Part shown: positions 40,438 through 50,321 of the stretch, one piece after another
How the letters are laid out: each line of letters opens with the position of its first letter
Position numbering within the stretch: the stretch's first letter is position 1
From: Mangrovibacter yixingensis
Lineage (GTDB): Bacteria > Pseudomonadota > Gammaproteobacteria > Enterobacterales > Enterobacteriaceae
Assembly (NCBI RefSeq): GCF_020523985.1
Contig: NZ_JAIVKM010000001.1
Location: 806,001-870,000, forward strand
Length of the DNA stretch: 64,000 nt
Direction of reading: 5' to 3'
Translations under genes and position numbers: made by a program
The notes under the pieces: model-generated
Database searches by the model: none
Told to the model about the DNA's origin: nothing
Seen by the model: only the letters and a program-made list of their open reading frames with translations

Positions 40438-43050
40438 ATGACACAACAGCCACAAGCTAAATATCGCCATGATTATCGTGCGCCGGATTATACCATTACT
40501 GACATTGAGTTAACGTTCGAACTAGATGCCGGGCAAACCCGGGTTACTGCGGTCAGCCAGGTACAACGGCAGGGGGAAGATGGGGCGGTTTTACGCCTTG
40601 ATGGTGAGGATTTGACTCTGGTTTCCATTGACGTGGATGGGCAGCCGTGGGCGGATTACCAACAGGAGAGCGGAGCTTTGCTTCTAAGCAATCTCCCGGT
40701 ACGCTTTACCCTGACTATCGTCAATGATATTCACCCGGCACAAAATACTGCGCTGGAAGGGTTGTACCAATCAGGTGAGGCGTTGTGCACACAGTGTGAA
40801 GCTGAGGGTTTTCGCCATATTACCTGGTATCTGGACAGACCTGACGTTCTGGCACGCTTCAGTACCAAAATTATTGCTGATAAACAAACTTATCCGTTCT
40901 TGTTATCCAATGGTAACCGTATGGGGCAGGGCGAACTGGATGGTGGTCGCCACTGGGTACAATGGCAAGACCCATTCCCGAAACCCTGTTACCTGTTTGC
41001 CCTGGTTGCCGGGGATTTTGATGTATTGCGCGACACTTTTAAAACCCGCTCCGGGCGCGATGTGGCGCTTGAATTATATGTAGACCGCGGCAATCTTGAT
41101 CGTGCTGATTGGGCGATGGAATCGCTTAAAAACAGCATGAAGTGGGACGAGCAGCGCTTTGGGCTGGAATACGACCTGGATATTTATATGGTTGTGGCTG
41201 TCGATTTCTTCAACATGGGCGCCATGGAGAATAAAGGCCTGAACGTCTTTAACTCGAAATATGTCCTGGCGCGTGCGGAAACGGCAACGGATAAAGATTA
41301 TTTAAATATTGAACGAGTTATTGGCCACGAATATTTCCATAACTGGACAGGCAACCGCGTGACTTGCCGTGACTGGTTCCAGTTAAGCCTGAAAGAAGGG
41401 CTCACAGTATTCCGTGATCAGGAGTTCAGTTCTGATTTGGGTTCCCGCGCAGTCAACCGTATCAGCAATGTGCGTACCATGCGGGCGATGCAGTTTGCGG
41501 AAGACGCCAGCCCCATGTCACACCCCATTCGCCCGGATAAAGTTATTGAAATGAATAACTTCTATACCCTTACTGTGTATGAGAAAGGGGCGGAAGTGAT
41601 TCGCATGATGCATACGCTTCTGGGCGAAGCCGCTTTCCAGAAAGGGATGCAGCTTTACTTTGAGCGCCATGATGGCAGTGCGGCAACCTGCGACGATTTT
41701 GTTCAGGCGATGGAAGATGCTTCCAATGTTGATTTGTCACATTTCCGCCGCTGGTACAGCCAGTCAGGAACACCGGTTCTGAGTGTCCAGGATGATTACG
41801 ACCCGGCAACGGAGCGTTATACCCTTACTATCAGCCAACAGACACCGCCAACTGCCGACCAGCCAGAAAAATTGCCGTTGCATATCCCGTTCGATATCGA
41901 ACTGTATGATAACGAAGGTAAAGTGATTCCTCTCCAATACCAGGGTAACCCAATTCATCATGTACTGAATGTGACCCAGGAAAAACAGACATTCGTATTT
42001 GATAATGTCTGGTTCCAGCCGGTTCCCTCTTTGCTGCGTGAATTCTCTGCACCGGTGAAACTGGAATATAAATGGAGTGATCAGCAATTAACCTTCCTGA
42101 TGCGCCATGCCCGCAATGATTTCTCACGCTGGGATGCGGCTCAAAGTTTACTGTCTACTTATATTAAGTTGAATGTGGCACGCCAGCAGGCTGGGCAACC
42201 GCTTTCACTGCCACTGCATGTTGTGGATGCCTTCCGGGCCATCTTGCTGGATGAGTCCATTGACCCGGCACTGGCTGCGGAAATTCTGACACTGCCTTCG
42301 CAAAATGAAATTGCTGAATTGTTCTCAGTGATTGACCCCGGCGCAATTGCTGCGGTGCATGAAGCACTCACACGGGCGCTTGCGGTTGAACTGGCTGATG
42401 AATGCCTGGCTGTGTTTAACGCAATGAAAGTCGATACTTACCGTATTGATCATGGTGATATTGGCAAACGTGCTCTGCGTAATACATGCCTGCATTTCCT
42501 GGCATTCAGCGACCCTGATTTTGCCGATAAACTGGTTAGTGCGCAGTATCACCAGGCAGATAACATGACCGATGCCCTGGCTGCATTGTCTGCCGCAGTC
42601 AGTGCGCAACTGCCTTGCCATACGTCACTCATGGCTGAGTACGATGAAAAATGGCACCAGGATGGCCTGGTAATGGATAAATGGTTCATTTTGCAGGCGA
42701 CCAGCCCGGCAGAGAATGTACTGGAAAACGTTCGTGGGTTATTGCAACACCGCTCGTTCAGTATGAGTAACCCGAACCGTATTCGTTCCTTGATTGGTGC
42801 ATTTACCAGTGGGAACCCGGCAGCTTTCCACGCTGCCGATGGCAGTGGCTATGCATTCCTGACGGAGATGCTGACTGAGTTGAACAGCCGTAACCCGCAG
42901 GTAGCTTCACGCCTGATTGAACCGCTGATTCGCCTGAAACGCTATGATGCCTCTCGCCAGACATTGATGCGCCAGGCGCTTGAAACACTGAAAGGGCTGG
43001 ATAACCTTTCTGGCGATTTGTTCGAGAAAATAACCAAAGCACTTGGGTAA
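40438..43050 (+). CDS. pepN: Aminopeptidase N
   Basis: The main broad-specificity M1 zinc aminopeptidase of the cytoplasm. It has 870 residues, the same as E. coli. The exopeptidase motif GAMENKG is followed by the zinc site HEYFHNW with the third ligand 18 residues on in LKEGLTVFRD (H297, E298, H301, E320 in E. coli numbering). Four domains of the M1 fold are covered over the full length. It stands alone with its own terminator. The ssu operon that follows pepN in E. coli is absent. Confidence 0.99.
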   Translation: MTQQPQAKYRHDYRAPDYTITDIELTFELDAGQTRVTAVSQVQRQGEDGAVLRLDGEDLTLVSIDVDGQPWADYQQESGALLLSNLPVRFTLTIVNDIHPAQNTALEGLYQSGEALCTQCEAEGFRHITWYLDRPDVLARFSTKIIADKQTYPFLLSNGNRMGQGELDGGRHWVQWQDPFPKPCYLFALVAGDFDVLRDTFKTRSGRDVALELYVDRGNLDRADWAMESLKNSMKWDEQRFGLEYDLDIYMVVAVDFFNMGAMENKGLNVFNSKYVLARAETATDKDYLNIERVIGHEYFHNWTGNRVTCRDWFQLSLKEGLTVFRDQEFSSDLGSRAVNRISNVRTMRAMQFAEDASPMSHPIRPDKVIEMNNFYTLTVYEKGAEVIRMMHTLLGEAAFQKGMQLYFERHDGSAATCDDFVQAMEDASNVDLSHFRRWYSQSGTPVLSVQDDYDPATERYTLTISQQTPPTADQPEKLPLHIPFDIELYDNEGKVIPLQYQGNPIHHVLNVTQEKQTFVFDNVWFQPVPSLLREFSAPVKLEYKWSDQQLTFLMRHARNDFSRWDAAQSLLSTYIKLNVARQQAGQPLSLPLHVVDAFRAILLDESIDPALAAEILTLPSQNEIAELFSVIDPGAIAAVHEALTRALAVELADECLAVFNAMKVDTYRIDHGDIGKRALRNTCLHFLAFSDPDFADKLVSAQYHQADNMTDALAALSAAVSAQLPCHTSLMAEYDEKWHQDGLVMDKWFILQATSPAENVLENVRGLLQHRSFSMSNPNRIRSLIGAFTSGNPAAFHAADGSGYAFLTEMLTELNSRNPQVASRLIEPLIRLKRYDASRQTLMRQALETLKGLDNLSGDLFEKITKALG

Positions 43051-43100
43051 TCAGTTCAGCAGGTTTGTCCTCAGGCAAGCCTGCTATGCCATTTGAAACT

Positions 43101-43139
43101 AACCGGGCAGTGAAACGTTTGCTTGTCCGGTTATTTTTT
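43101..43139 (+). terminator. Intrinsic terminator of pepN
   Basis: AACCGGGCA (43101-43109) pairs with TGTCCGGTT (43124-43132) with one G-T pair, followed by ATTTTTT. Confidence 0.8.
43109..43124 (+). promoter_or_regulatory. Candidate PurR operator upstream of pyrD
   Basis: AGTGAAACGTTTGCTT matches 12 of 16 positions of the PurR consensus with the central AAACGTTTGC intact. pyrD is a known PurR target in E. coli. The site occupies the loop of the pepN terminator. Confidence 0.5.
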
Positions 43140-43185
43140 GCTGCAAGTCAATTCCCTTTCCTGTGCAGATGAATAATAATACTGC

Positions 43186-43203
43186 CCCGGTTTGCACACC
43201 GGG
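43186..43203 (+). promoter_or_regulatory. pyrD leader hairpin for pyrimidine-sensitive start-site switching
   Basis: CCCGG (43186-43190) pairs with CCGGG (43199-43203), five bases before the Shine-Dalgarno. In E. coli and Salmonella pyrC and pyrD, high CTP shifts transcription to an upstream C, so the leader hairpin forms and masks the ribosome site; low CTP gives a shorter leader without it. The same layout is seen here. Confidence 0.6.
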
Positions 43204-43218
43204 AATCCAGGAGAGTTC

Positions 43219-44229
43219 ATGTACTACCCCTTCGTTCGAAAAGCCTTGTTTCAGCTCGACCCTGAGCGCGCGCACGAATTTACCTTTCAGCAATTACGCC
43301 GGGTAACAGGCACACCGCTGGAGTGGCTGGTTCGTCAATCCGTTCCGGCAAAACCCGTGACTTGCATGGGGCTGACATTTAAAAACCCACTCGGTCTTGC
43401 TGCTGGGCTAGATAAGAATGGTGAATGCATTGACGCCCTTGGCGCTATGGGCTTCGGCGCAATTGAAATCGGTACTGTCACACCACGGGCACAGCCAGGA
43501 AATGACAAACCACGTCTTTTCCGCCTGGTTACCGCAGAGGGGTTAATCAACCGGATGGGATTCAATAACCTGGGGGTTGATAATCTTGTCGAAAATGTAA
43601 AAAAAGCCCATTTTGATGGCGTCCTTGGGATTAACATTGGCAAGAATAAAGACACACCGGTTGAAAATGGCAAGGATGACTATCTGATCTGTATGGATAA
43701 GATTTATCCTTATGCCGGGTATATCGCAGTCAATATCTCGTCACCCAACACGCCTGGGTTGAGGTCGCTACAATATGGTGAAGCGCTAGATGATCTGTTG
43801 TCTGCCATTAAAAAGAAACAGCAACAGTTAACCGATATTCATCATAAATATGTGCCTGTGGCTGTTAAGATCGCGCCAGATCTTTCCGAAGAAGAATTGA
43901 TCCAGGTAGCAGATAGTTTAATGCGCCATAATATTGATGGTGTGATTGCAACCAATACAACCTTAAGTCGTGAATTGGTTCAGGGCATGCCGAACTGTGA
44001 TGAAACAGGCGGGTTGAGTGGGCGTCCGTTGCAATTGAAAAGCACGGAAATAATTCGTAGCTTGTCTGTTGAGTTAAAAGGTCAGATACCTATTATTGGT
44101 GTTGGTGGGATTGACTCTGTCATCGCTGCTCGCGAAAAAATGGCCGCTGGAGCCTCACTGATTCAAATATATTCCGGCTTTATTTTTAAAGGCCCACATC
44201 TGATTAAAGATATCGTTACTCATATTTGA
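43219..44229 (+). CDS. pyrD: Dihydroorotate dehydrogenase (quinone, class 2)
   Basis: Oxidises dihydroorotate to orotate with FMN and passes electrons to membrane quinones. It has 336 residues from the ATG at 43219, which follows CAGGAGAG and is the E. coli start. The amphipathic N-terminal helices (about 1-30) that bind the membrane are those of class 2, and the catalytic serine is in [11 protein letters not shown] (S175). FMN contacts are seen in GVGGIDS and [10 protein letters not shown]. Expression is probably set by PurR and by the leader hairpin. Confidence 0.98.
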   Translation: MYYPFVRKALFQLDPERAHEFTFQQLRRVTGTPLEWLVRQSVPAKPVTCMGLTFKNPLGLAAGLDKNGECIDALGAMGFGAIEIGTVTPRAQPGNDKPRLFRLVTAEGLINRMGFNNLGVDNLVENVKKAHFDGVLGINIGKNKDTPVENGKDDYLICMDKIYPYAGYIAVNISSPNTPGLRSLQYGEALDDLLSAIKKKQQQLTDIHHKYVPVAVKIAPDLSEEELIQVADSLMRHNIDGVIATNTTLSRELVQGMPNCDETGGLSGRPLQLKSTEIIRSLSVELKGQIPIIGVGGIDSVIAAREKMAAGASLIQIYSGFIFKGPHLIKDIVTHI

Positions 44230-44244
44230 TTCCAGCCGATTAAG

Positions 44245-44279
44245 ACAACCAGGGCTTTATTTTTAGCTCTGGTTGTTTT
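44245..44279 (+). terminator. Intrinsic terminator of pyrD
   Basis: ACAACCAGGGCT (44245-44256) pairs with AGCTCTGGTTGT (44265-44276) with one G-T pair and an 8-nt loop, followed by TTT. Confidence 0.8.
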
Positions 44280-44529
44280 ATATTCCTTTTTTGTTGCTTA
44301 TTTGTGCTTTATAGTCTTTCATTGAAGAGTTGATATTTAATCGAAAGAACAGTTAAGCGACACCCCAAAATAACTCAGGTGGCAGGTTTGCAAGGCGTTT
44401 GCCTAATCTGCAAAGTTTTGTCAAGTTAGATGCCTACCATCTGAAGTACCAAAAGGGGATTTTGATTTTATTGTATGAAATATTGTATGAAAATTGTGTG
44501 AATAATTGTGTGAATTACGGGGTCGATTA
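44280..44529. other. Region between pyrD terminator and zapC
   Basis: No gene is seen. The last 60 bp contain four near-identical direct repeats (listed separately). The rest is unremarkable. Confidence 0.5.
44470..44514 (+). repeat. Four ATTGTRTGAA direct repeats before zapC
   Basis: ATTGTATGAA occurs at 44470-44479 and 44482-44491, ATTGTGTGAA at 44493-44502 and 44505-44514. Start-to-start spacing is 12, 11 and 12 bp, about one helical turn, ending 15 bp before the zapC start. Confidence 0.65.
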
Positions 44530-45072
44530 ATGAATATAAAACCCAATGATGCCTGGCAATGGTATTACGATGAAGAACATGACCGCATGATGCTTGATCT
44601 TGCGAATGGCATGGTTTTCCGCTCCCGTTTTCCGCGCAAAATGCTCACTCCCGATGCTTTTGAAACTAATGGATTTTGTGTTGATGATGCGGCGCTCTGG
44701 TTTTCATTTGAAGAGAACTGCCGTTGTTTTGACTTGAATGCAGAGCAACAGGCTGAATTAGTGCTGAATGCATTAGTTGCTATTCGTTACCTTAAACCCC
44801 AAATGCCAAAAAGCTGGCATTTTGTTGCTCACACCGAAGAGTGGCAGCCTGCGTTAGCATCCCCCGCCAATGTATGGCTTAGTGATGACAAGCAATGTGT
44901 CAGCCTGCTGGTGGTTGAACCCGGTGAAAACGCGGCATTGTGCCTTCTGGCGCAGCCAGTATTAACCCTTGCCGGGCGCACAATGCAATTAGGGGATGCC
45001 ATTAAAATAATGAATGACCGGTTAAGGCCATTCACTGATGAGAATGCACTGAGCCTTGATCAGGCTGTTTGA
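44530..45072 (+). CDS. zapC: Cell-division protein ZapC
   Basis: A cytoplasmic protein that binds and stabilises FtsZ polymers in the Z-ring. From the ATG at 44530 it has 180 residues, the E. coli length. The N-terminal half ([18 protein letters not shown], then [13 protein letters not shown]) is strongly conserved; a central surface loop around residues 105-120 is not. A GTG eight codons upstream keeps the frame open but falls within the repeats and is not conserved. Its 3' end overlaps ycbX by 13 bp on the opposite strand. Confidence 0.95.
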   Translation: MNIKPNDAWQWYYDEEHDRMMLDLANGMVFRSRFPRKMLTPDAFETNGFCVDDAALWFSFEENCRCFDLNAEQQAELVLNALVAIRYLKPQMPKSWHFVAHTEEWQPALASPANVWLSDDKQCVSLLVVEPGENAALCLLAQPVLTLAGRTMQLGDAIKIMNDRLRPFTDENALSLDQAV

Positions 45073-46178
45073 TTTTCAGTGACTTTGATATCGCCGCATG
45101 GCACGCAACTACAGGCAAGAATTGTGTCGCCGCTGATGGCGTTTTTTTTCAGTGGGGTGACTTGCCCTTCCACTAAACGCACCCGGCAACATCCACAAAC
45201 CCCCGCCCGGCATGAATAGGGTACTTTTATTCCCTGTTGTTCCAGTTGCTCCAGCAATATTTGCTGGTTGTTCCCCCGGAACTCAGTACCTTGCCAGTCT
45301 ATGTTTATTCCGGCCGCCTGAGTCGTAACTTCAACACCTTCATCTTCTGTTTCCCCAGCTATATAAACTTTTGCCGGTTTGGTTGCCAGAATTTGTACTT
45401 CATCGCCCTGGCGAATGATGCCACTGGTACGGGCAACCAGGTTTTGGCCGAAATCAACATCGCCATTGTCCTGAGCCGTGCGAAACCCTTGTAACGTTTT
45501 AAGTGGTTCGCCAGAAGGATGTTTGCGGCCTTTTTCCGGGCTGACAGTGGTCAGAACACAGCGGCTGCAAGGTTTTACAACATCAAATACTACACTGCCA
45601 ATTCGAATAACCTGCCAGGTATCTTCATCCCATGGAGCGGCTCCGCTGACCACCAGGTTAGGCCGGAATTGGTTCATACTCACCGTTGCGGGGCAGCGTT
45701 TTTGTAAATCACGCAGCGAACTTTCACTGGTTAATAAAAAAGGGTAGCCATCAGCAAATCCTAAAGGAACATCATCCCGCTGTTTTACCCGGCGTGTCAG
45801 CGTTGGCCCAACCCAGCGCAGCTCTACAGGGTGAGGAAAAAATGAGCTTAACCAGCGGTTAACGTCATCTGGTGCAATCAGAGCAGTAAAATGATTTCCC
45901 CAAACTTCTGTGGGCGCCGGTGTGGGCTGAAAGTCGTTAAACAAAACGGTGGCATTGGAGCCATCAGGAGCCTGGAGAAACAGGCCATTATTCAACAGAC
46001 CAGGCGTAAACAACACCATGTTTGGATACTGGCGCGCCGTGACGAAGGTGCCGTCGGTTTTGGTAATCATGAAGATGCGGTCAAAAGCCGGCCCCTGAAT
46101 ATCTACCTGGCTGTGTGAGACTTGTATCCCCCGCATCGACTTGACTGGATGAATAAACAAACGAGATAACGTAACCAC
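45060..46178 (-). CDS. ycbX: YcbX, MOSC-domain protein with C-terminal [2Fe-2S] ferredoxin domain
   Basis: A molybdenum-cofactor enzyme of the MOSC family; in E. coli it reduces N-hydroxylated base analogues such as 6-N-hydroxylaminopurine. The order is MOSC N-terminal beta-barrel (1-120), MOSC domain (about 125-270) with the cofactor cysteine in [12 protein letters not shown], then a plant-type ferredoxin with [12 protein letters not shown] and a final cysteine in ACSC. The start is a GTG at 46178 behind CAGGGTGG, giving 372 residues against 369. The gene is convergent with zapC and divergent from rlmL. Confidence 0.94.
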   Translation of the reverse strand: MVTLSRLFIHPVKSMRGIQVSHSQVDIQGPAFDRIFMITKTDGTFVTARQYPNMVLFTPGLLNNGLFLQAPDGSNATVLFNDFQPTPAPTEVWGNHFTALIAPDDVNRWLSSFFPHPVELRWVGPTLTRRVKQRDDVPLGFADGYPFLLTSESSLRDLQKRCPATVSMNQFRPNLVVSGAAPWDEDTWQVIRIGSVVFDVVKPCSRCVLTTVSPEKGRKHPSGEPLKTLQGFRTAQDNGDVDFGQNLVARTSGIIRQGDEVQILATKPAKVYIAGETEDEGVEVTTQAAGINIDWQGTEFRGNNQQILLEQLEQQGIKVPYSCRAGVCGCCRVRLVEGQVTPLKKNAISGDTILACSCVPCGDIKVTENQTA

Positions 46179-46277
46179 ATTGCCACCCTGTACGAATAAA
46201 TAAAGGGGCAACTTTATGACATGTGTGCCGGATTAGCTATAATGCGCAACAATTTTAATGAAAGACAAAGTGAAACT

Positions 46278-48395
46278 ATGAACTCTCTGTTTGCCAGCAC
46301 GGCGCGTGGGCTTGAAGAACTCTTAAAGACCGAACTGGAAAACCTTGGCGCACAGCATTGCCGTGTTGTTCAGGGAGGTGTCCATTTTGATGCGGACACA
46401 CAGTTGGTGTATCAAAGCCTGATGTGGAGCCGGCTGGCTTCGCGCATTCTGCTGCCTCTGGGCGAATGCAAAGTCTACAGCGATTTGGACCTCTACCTTG
46501 GGGTTATGGCTATCAACTGGCCGTCGTTGTTTGTGGAAAACGCCACGTTTGCTGTGCATTTCAGTGGGCTGAATGATGTCATTCGTAACAGCCAGTATGG
46601 TGCACTGAAGGTGAAAGACGCCATTGTTGACAGCTTTACTCGCAACAATTTAGCTCGCCCGAATGTTGACCGGGAAAAACCGGATGTTCGTATTCAGGTG
46701 CGTCTGGAAAAAGATGTTGCCAGTATTGCCCTCGATTTGAGTGGTGATGGCTTGCATCAGCGTGGTTACCGGGACAGCACCGGTCTTGCTCCAATAAAAG
46801 AAAACTTGGCTGCGGCGATAATTCTGCGTTCTGGCTGGGCACCTGGTACGCCACTACTGGACCCAATGTGCGGTTCCGGTACCTTACTGATAGAAGCCGC
46901 TATGATGGCAACAGACCGTGCGCCAGGGCTTTACCGCCAGCACTGGGGGTTTACCGGCTGGGCAGGGCACGATGAAGCGGCCTGGAAAACTGTTCGCACC
47001 GAAGCACAGGTACGTGCCCGACGCGGTCTGGCAGACTACACATCACGCTTTTATGGCAGTGATATTGATGGCCGGGTCATCGAACGTGCTAAGACCAATG
47101 CTCGCAAAGCGGGGCTTGCCGAAGTTATCCGTTTCACCGTAGGTGATGTGGCACAACTTACCCGCCCTCAGGAAGCAGAGCAAACAGGTACTATCATCAG
47201 CAACCCGCCTTATGGTGAGCGGCTGGATAGTGAGCCGGAACTCATTGCACTGCATCACGTACTGGGGCGCGTCGTTAAACAGCAATTTCCTGGCTGGGCC
47301 CTGTCTTTGTTCAGCGCATCGCCTGAGTTACTCAGTTGTTTACAGTTGCGTTCCGAGCGCCAGTTTAAAGCGAAAAATGGCCCGCTGGACTGCGTACAGA
47401 AAAACTACCAACTGGCTGCCACTGCACCTGAACAGGCAGGGCAGTTTGCACAAGATTTTGCTAACCGCCTGCGCAAGAATGCCAAAAAACTGGATAAATG
47501 GGCAAAACAGGAAGGTATCGAGTGTTACCGCCTGTATGATGCAGACCTGCCGGAATACAATGTCGCAGTTGACCGCTATGCAGATAACATTGTTATCCAG
47601 GAATATGCACCGCCTAAAACCGTCGACCCGGTAAAAGCCCGCCAGCGCCTGTTCGATATTATCGCTGCCACAATTGACGTTCTCTCTCTGGCTCCTGGGC
47701 AGCTCATCCTGAAAACCCGTGAACGGCAGAAAGGGAAAAATCAGTATCAGAAGCTTAGTGAAAAAGGGCAATATAAAGAAGTACATGAATATAATGCCCG
47801 CTTTCTGGTTAACCTGACTGATTACCTTGATACTGGGTTATTCCTTGATCACCGCATCGCGCGGCGTATGCTTGGGCAAATGAGCAAAGGGAAAGATTTT
47901 CTCAATCTATTCTCCTATACCGGGAGCGCGAGTGTTCATGCCGGTCTGGGTGGTGCAAGAAGTACAACAACTGTCGATATGTCACGCACTTATCTTGAGT
48001 GGGCTGAACGAAACTTACGGCTTAATGGCCTGAGTGGGCGTGCTCACCGCCTTATTCAGGCAGATTGCCTGGGCTGGCTTGCTGAGTCGAACGAACACTA
48101 CGATCTGATTTTTATCGATCCACCCACATTCTCTAACTCCAAACGAATGGACAACACATTTGATGTCCAGCGAGATCATATTGCCATAATGCGTGATCTC
48201 AACCGGTTGCTGCGTGATGGCGGCACCATCGTTTTTTCCAATAATAAACGCGGTTTCAGAATGGACCACGAAGGGCTTGCCGCTATGGGCCTGGAAGCAC
48301 AGGATATTACTGCTAAAACCCAGTCTCAGGATTTTGCCCGCAATCGTCAGATTCATAACTGCTGGCTTATTCGCCGCGTAACCAGGAAATCATAA
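46278..48395 (+). CDS. rlmL: Bifunctional 23S rRNA methyltransferase RlmKL
   Basis: A fused enzyme: the N-terminal half makes m2G2445 (RlmL) and the C-terminal half m7G2069 (RlmK) on 23S rRNA. It has 705 residues against 702. A THUMP RNA-binding domain (about 40-155) precedes the first SAM domain with [15 protein letters not shown] and the [10 protein letters not shown] catalytic motif. The second SAM domain has [12 protein letters not shown] and [13 protein letters not shown]. The ATG at 46278 begins the conserved [16 protein letters not shown]; upstream codons are not conserved. It overlaps uup by one base (TAATG). Confidence 0.97.
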   Translation: MNSLFASTARGLEELLKTELENLGAQHCRVVQGGVHFDADTQLVYQSLMWSRLASRILLPLGECKVYSDLDLYLGVMAINWPSLFVENATFAVHFSGLNDVIRNSQYGALKVKDAIVDSFTRNNLARPNVDREKPDVRIQVRLEKDVASIALDLSGDGLHQRGYRDSTGLAPIKENLAAAIILRSGWAPGTPLLDPMCGSGTLLIEAAMMATDRAPGLYRQHWGFTGWAGHDEAAWKTVRTEAQVRARRGLADYTSRFYGSDIDGRVIERAKTNARKAGLAEVIRFTVGDVAQLTRPQEAEQTGTIISNPPYGERLDSEPELIALHHVLGRVVKQQFPGWALSLFSASPELLSCLQLRSERQFKAKNGPLDCVQKNYQLAATAPEQAGQFAQDFANRLRKNAKKLDKWAKQEGIECYRLYDADLPEYNVAVDRYADNIVIQEYAPPKTVDPVKARQRLFDIIAATIDVLSLAPGQLILKTRERQKGKNQYQKLSEKGQYKEVHEYNARFLVNLTDYLDTGLFLDHRIARRMLGQMSKGKDFLNLFSYTGSASVHAGLGGARSTTTVDMSRTYLEWAERNLRLNGLSGRAHRLIQADCLGWLAESNEHYDLIFIDPPTFSNSKRMDNTFDVQRDHIAIMRDLNRLLRDGGTIVFSNNKRGFRMDHEGLAAMGLEAQDITAKTQSQDFARNRQIHNCWLIRRVTRKS

Positions 48396-50305
48396 TGTCG
48401 TTAATTAGTATGCATGGCGCGTGGCTGTCTTTCAGCGATGCGCCGCTTCTCGATAACGCGGAATTACATATCGAGACTAACGAGCGTGTTTGTCTTGTCG
48501 GGCGCAATGGCGCGGGCAAATCAACGCTGATGAAAATTTTGAACAAAGAGATCCCACTTGATGATGGCCGCCTGATTTATGAGCAGGATTTGGTTGTCGC
48601 CCGCCTGCAACAGGATCCCCCGCGAGATGTGGGTGGCACTGTATATGACTTTGTTGCCCAGGGTGTGGAAGAGCAGGCGGAATACCTCAAGGAATATCAT
48701 GAAATCTCACGCCTGGTCATGCAGGATCCCAGTGAGAAGAATCTAAATGCGATGGCCCGGGTGCAGGAACAACTCGACCACCACGGTTTGTGGCAGCTGG
48801 AAAACCGCATTAACGATGTTCTGAGCCAACTGGAACTGGACCCAAATACGGAACTGGCTGCGTTATCTGGCGGCTGGTTACGTAAAGCGGCATTAGGGCG
48901 TGCACTTGTCAGCGCCCCGCATGTTTTGTTGCTCGACGAACCAACTAACCATCTCGATATCGAAACCATAGACTGGCTGGAAACGTTCCTGAAAAGTTAC
49001 CAAGGCAGCATTGTCTTTATTTCCCATGACCGTTCTTTTATTCGCAATATGTCCACACGGATTGTCGATCTCGATCGCGGTAAATTGGTTTCCTACCCAG
49101 GCGATTACGACAAATATCTGGTTGCACGTGAAGAAGCGTTACGGGTAGAAGAGTTACAGAATGCCGAATTTGACCGCAAACTGGCTCAGGAAGAAGTGTG
49201 GATCCGCCAGGGCATTAAAGCTCGCCGCACCCGTAACGAAGGGCGGGTAAGAGCACTAAAAGCCATGCGCCGTGAGCGAGGGGAACGCCGTGAAGTGATG
49301 GGGCGTGCCCAAATGCAGGTCGAAGAAGCCAGCCGTTCCGGCAAAATTGTCTTTGAAATTGAAAACCTGCATTACGCCATTGAAGACAAAGTGCTGGTGG
49401 ATAATTTCTCTTCACAAATACAACGTGGCGATAAAATTGCGCTTGTTGGCCCAAATGGTTGCGGTAAAACCACCTTGCTTAAGCTAATGTTGGGGCAATT
49501 ACAGGCTCAGTCCGGGCGAGTGCATGTGGGAACTAAGCTGGAAGTGGCCTATTTTGACCAGCACCGCGCTGAGCTTGATCCTGACCGTACCGTTATGGAT
49601 AACCTGGCGGAAGGTAAACAGGAGGTTATGGTCAATGGCCGTTCTCGCCATGTTCTTGGCTATCTTCAGGACTTCTTATTCCACCCCAAACGCGCCATGA
49701 CACCGGTGAGCGCATTATCTGGTGGTGAGCGTAACCGTCTGTTACTGGCCCGGTTATTCCTGAAACCCAGTAACTTATTAATTCTCGATGAGCCCACTAA
49801 CGACCTGGATGTTGAAACGCTGGAATTATTAGAAGAATTGATAGACAGCTATCAGGGGACCGTTTTATTGGTGAGCCATGACAGGCAATTCGTTGATAAT
49901 ACAGTAACTGAGTGCTGGATCTTCGAAGGCGAAGGGCGTATTGGTCAGTACGTTGGTGGTTATTTCGATGCCAAGGGCCAGCAGGCTTCTGCACAACCAT
50001 TAAAAACAACGGTTAATAATACGCCAGTTGAACAACCAAAAGTGCCAAAAGCAGAAACAGTCAAACGGCAGGCCAACAAATTAAGTTATAAACTCCAACG
50101 TGAACTGGAACAATTACCTGCTCAACTTGAACAGCTTGAAGCCGATATCGATGTGCTCCAAAGTCAGGTGAGCGATGGTGGTTTTTTTAACCAGCCTCAT
50201 GACGTTACCCAACGGGTTTTGGAACAACTCTCTGCTGCAGAGCAGGCGCTTGAAACGGCTTTTGAGCGTTGGGAATACCTCGAAGGTTTGAAAAACGGCG
50301 ATTAA
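48395..50305 (+). CDS. uup: ABC-F ATPase Uup
   Basis: A cytosolic ABC-F protein with two ATPase cassettes; it associates with ribosomes and branched DNA and limits transposon precise excision in E. coli. It has 636 residues against 635. Walker A motifs are GRNGAGKST (36-44) and GPNGCGKTT (about 351-359), signatures LSGGWLRK and LSGGERNR, and Walker B LLLDEPTNHLD and LILDEPTNDLD. A P-site-interacting linker lies between the cassettes, and a basic C-terminal coiled coil (about 555-636) binds DNA. It is translationally coupled to rlmL. Confidence 0.97.
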   Translation: MSLISMHGAWLSFSDAPLLDNAELHIETNERVCLVGRNGAGKSTLMKILNKEIPLDDGRLIYEQDLVVARLQQDPPRDVGGTVYDFVAQGVEEQAEYLKEYHEISRLVMQDPSEKNLNAMARVQEQLDHHGLWQLENRINDVLSQLELDPNTELAALSGGWLRKAALGRALVSAPHVLLLDEPTNHLDIETIDWLETFLKSYQGSIVFISHDRSFIRNMSTRIVDLDRGKLVSYPGDYDKYLVAREEALRVEELQNAEFDRKLAQEEVWIRQGIKARRTRNEGRVRALKAMRRERGERREVMGRAQMQVEEASRSGKIVFEIENLHYAIEDKVLVDNFSSQIQRGDKIALVGPNGCGKTTLLKLMLGQLQAQSGRVHVGTKLEVAYFDQHRAELDPDRTVMDNLAEGKQEVMVNGRSRHVLGYLQDFLFHPKRAMTPVSALSGGERNRLLLARLFLKPSNLLILDEPTNDLDVETLELLEELIDSYQGTVLLVSHDRQFVDNTVTECWIFEGEGRIGQYVGGYFDAKGQQASAQPLKTTVNNTPVEQPKVPKAETVKRQANKLSYKLQRELEQLPAQLEQLEADIDVLQSQVSDGGFFNQPHDVTQRVLEQLSAAEQALETAFERWEYLEGLKNGD

Positions 50306-50321
50306 CACAAAGAGGCAGGAT

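Noticed and set aside
44470-44514. CRISPR-like array
   Set aside because: Units are only 10 bp with 1-2 bp gaps, no spacers and no cas genes; it is a tandem repeat array.
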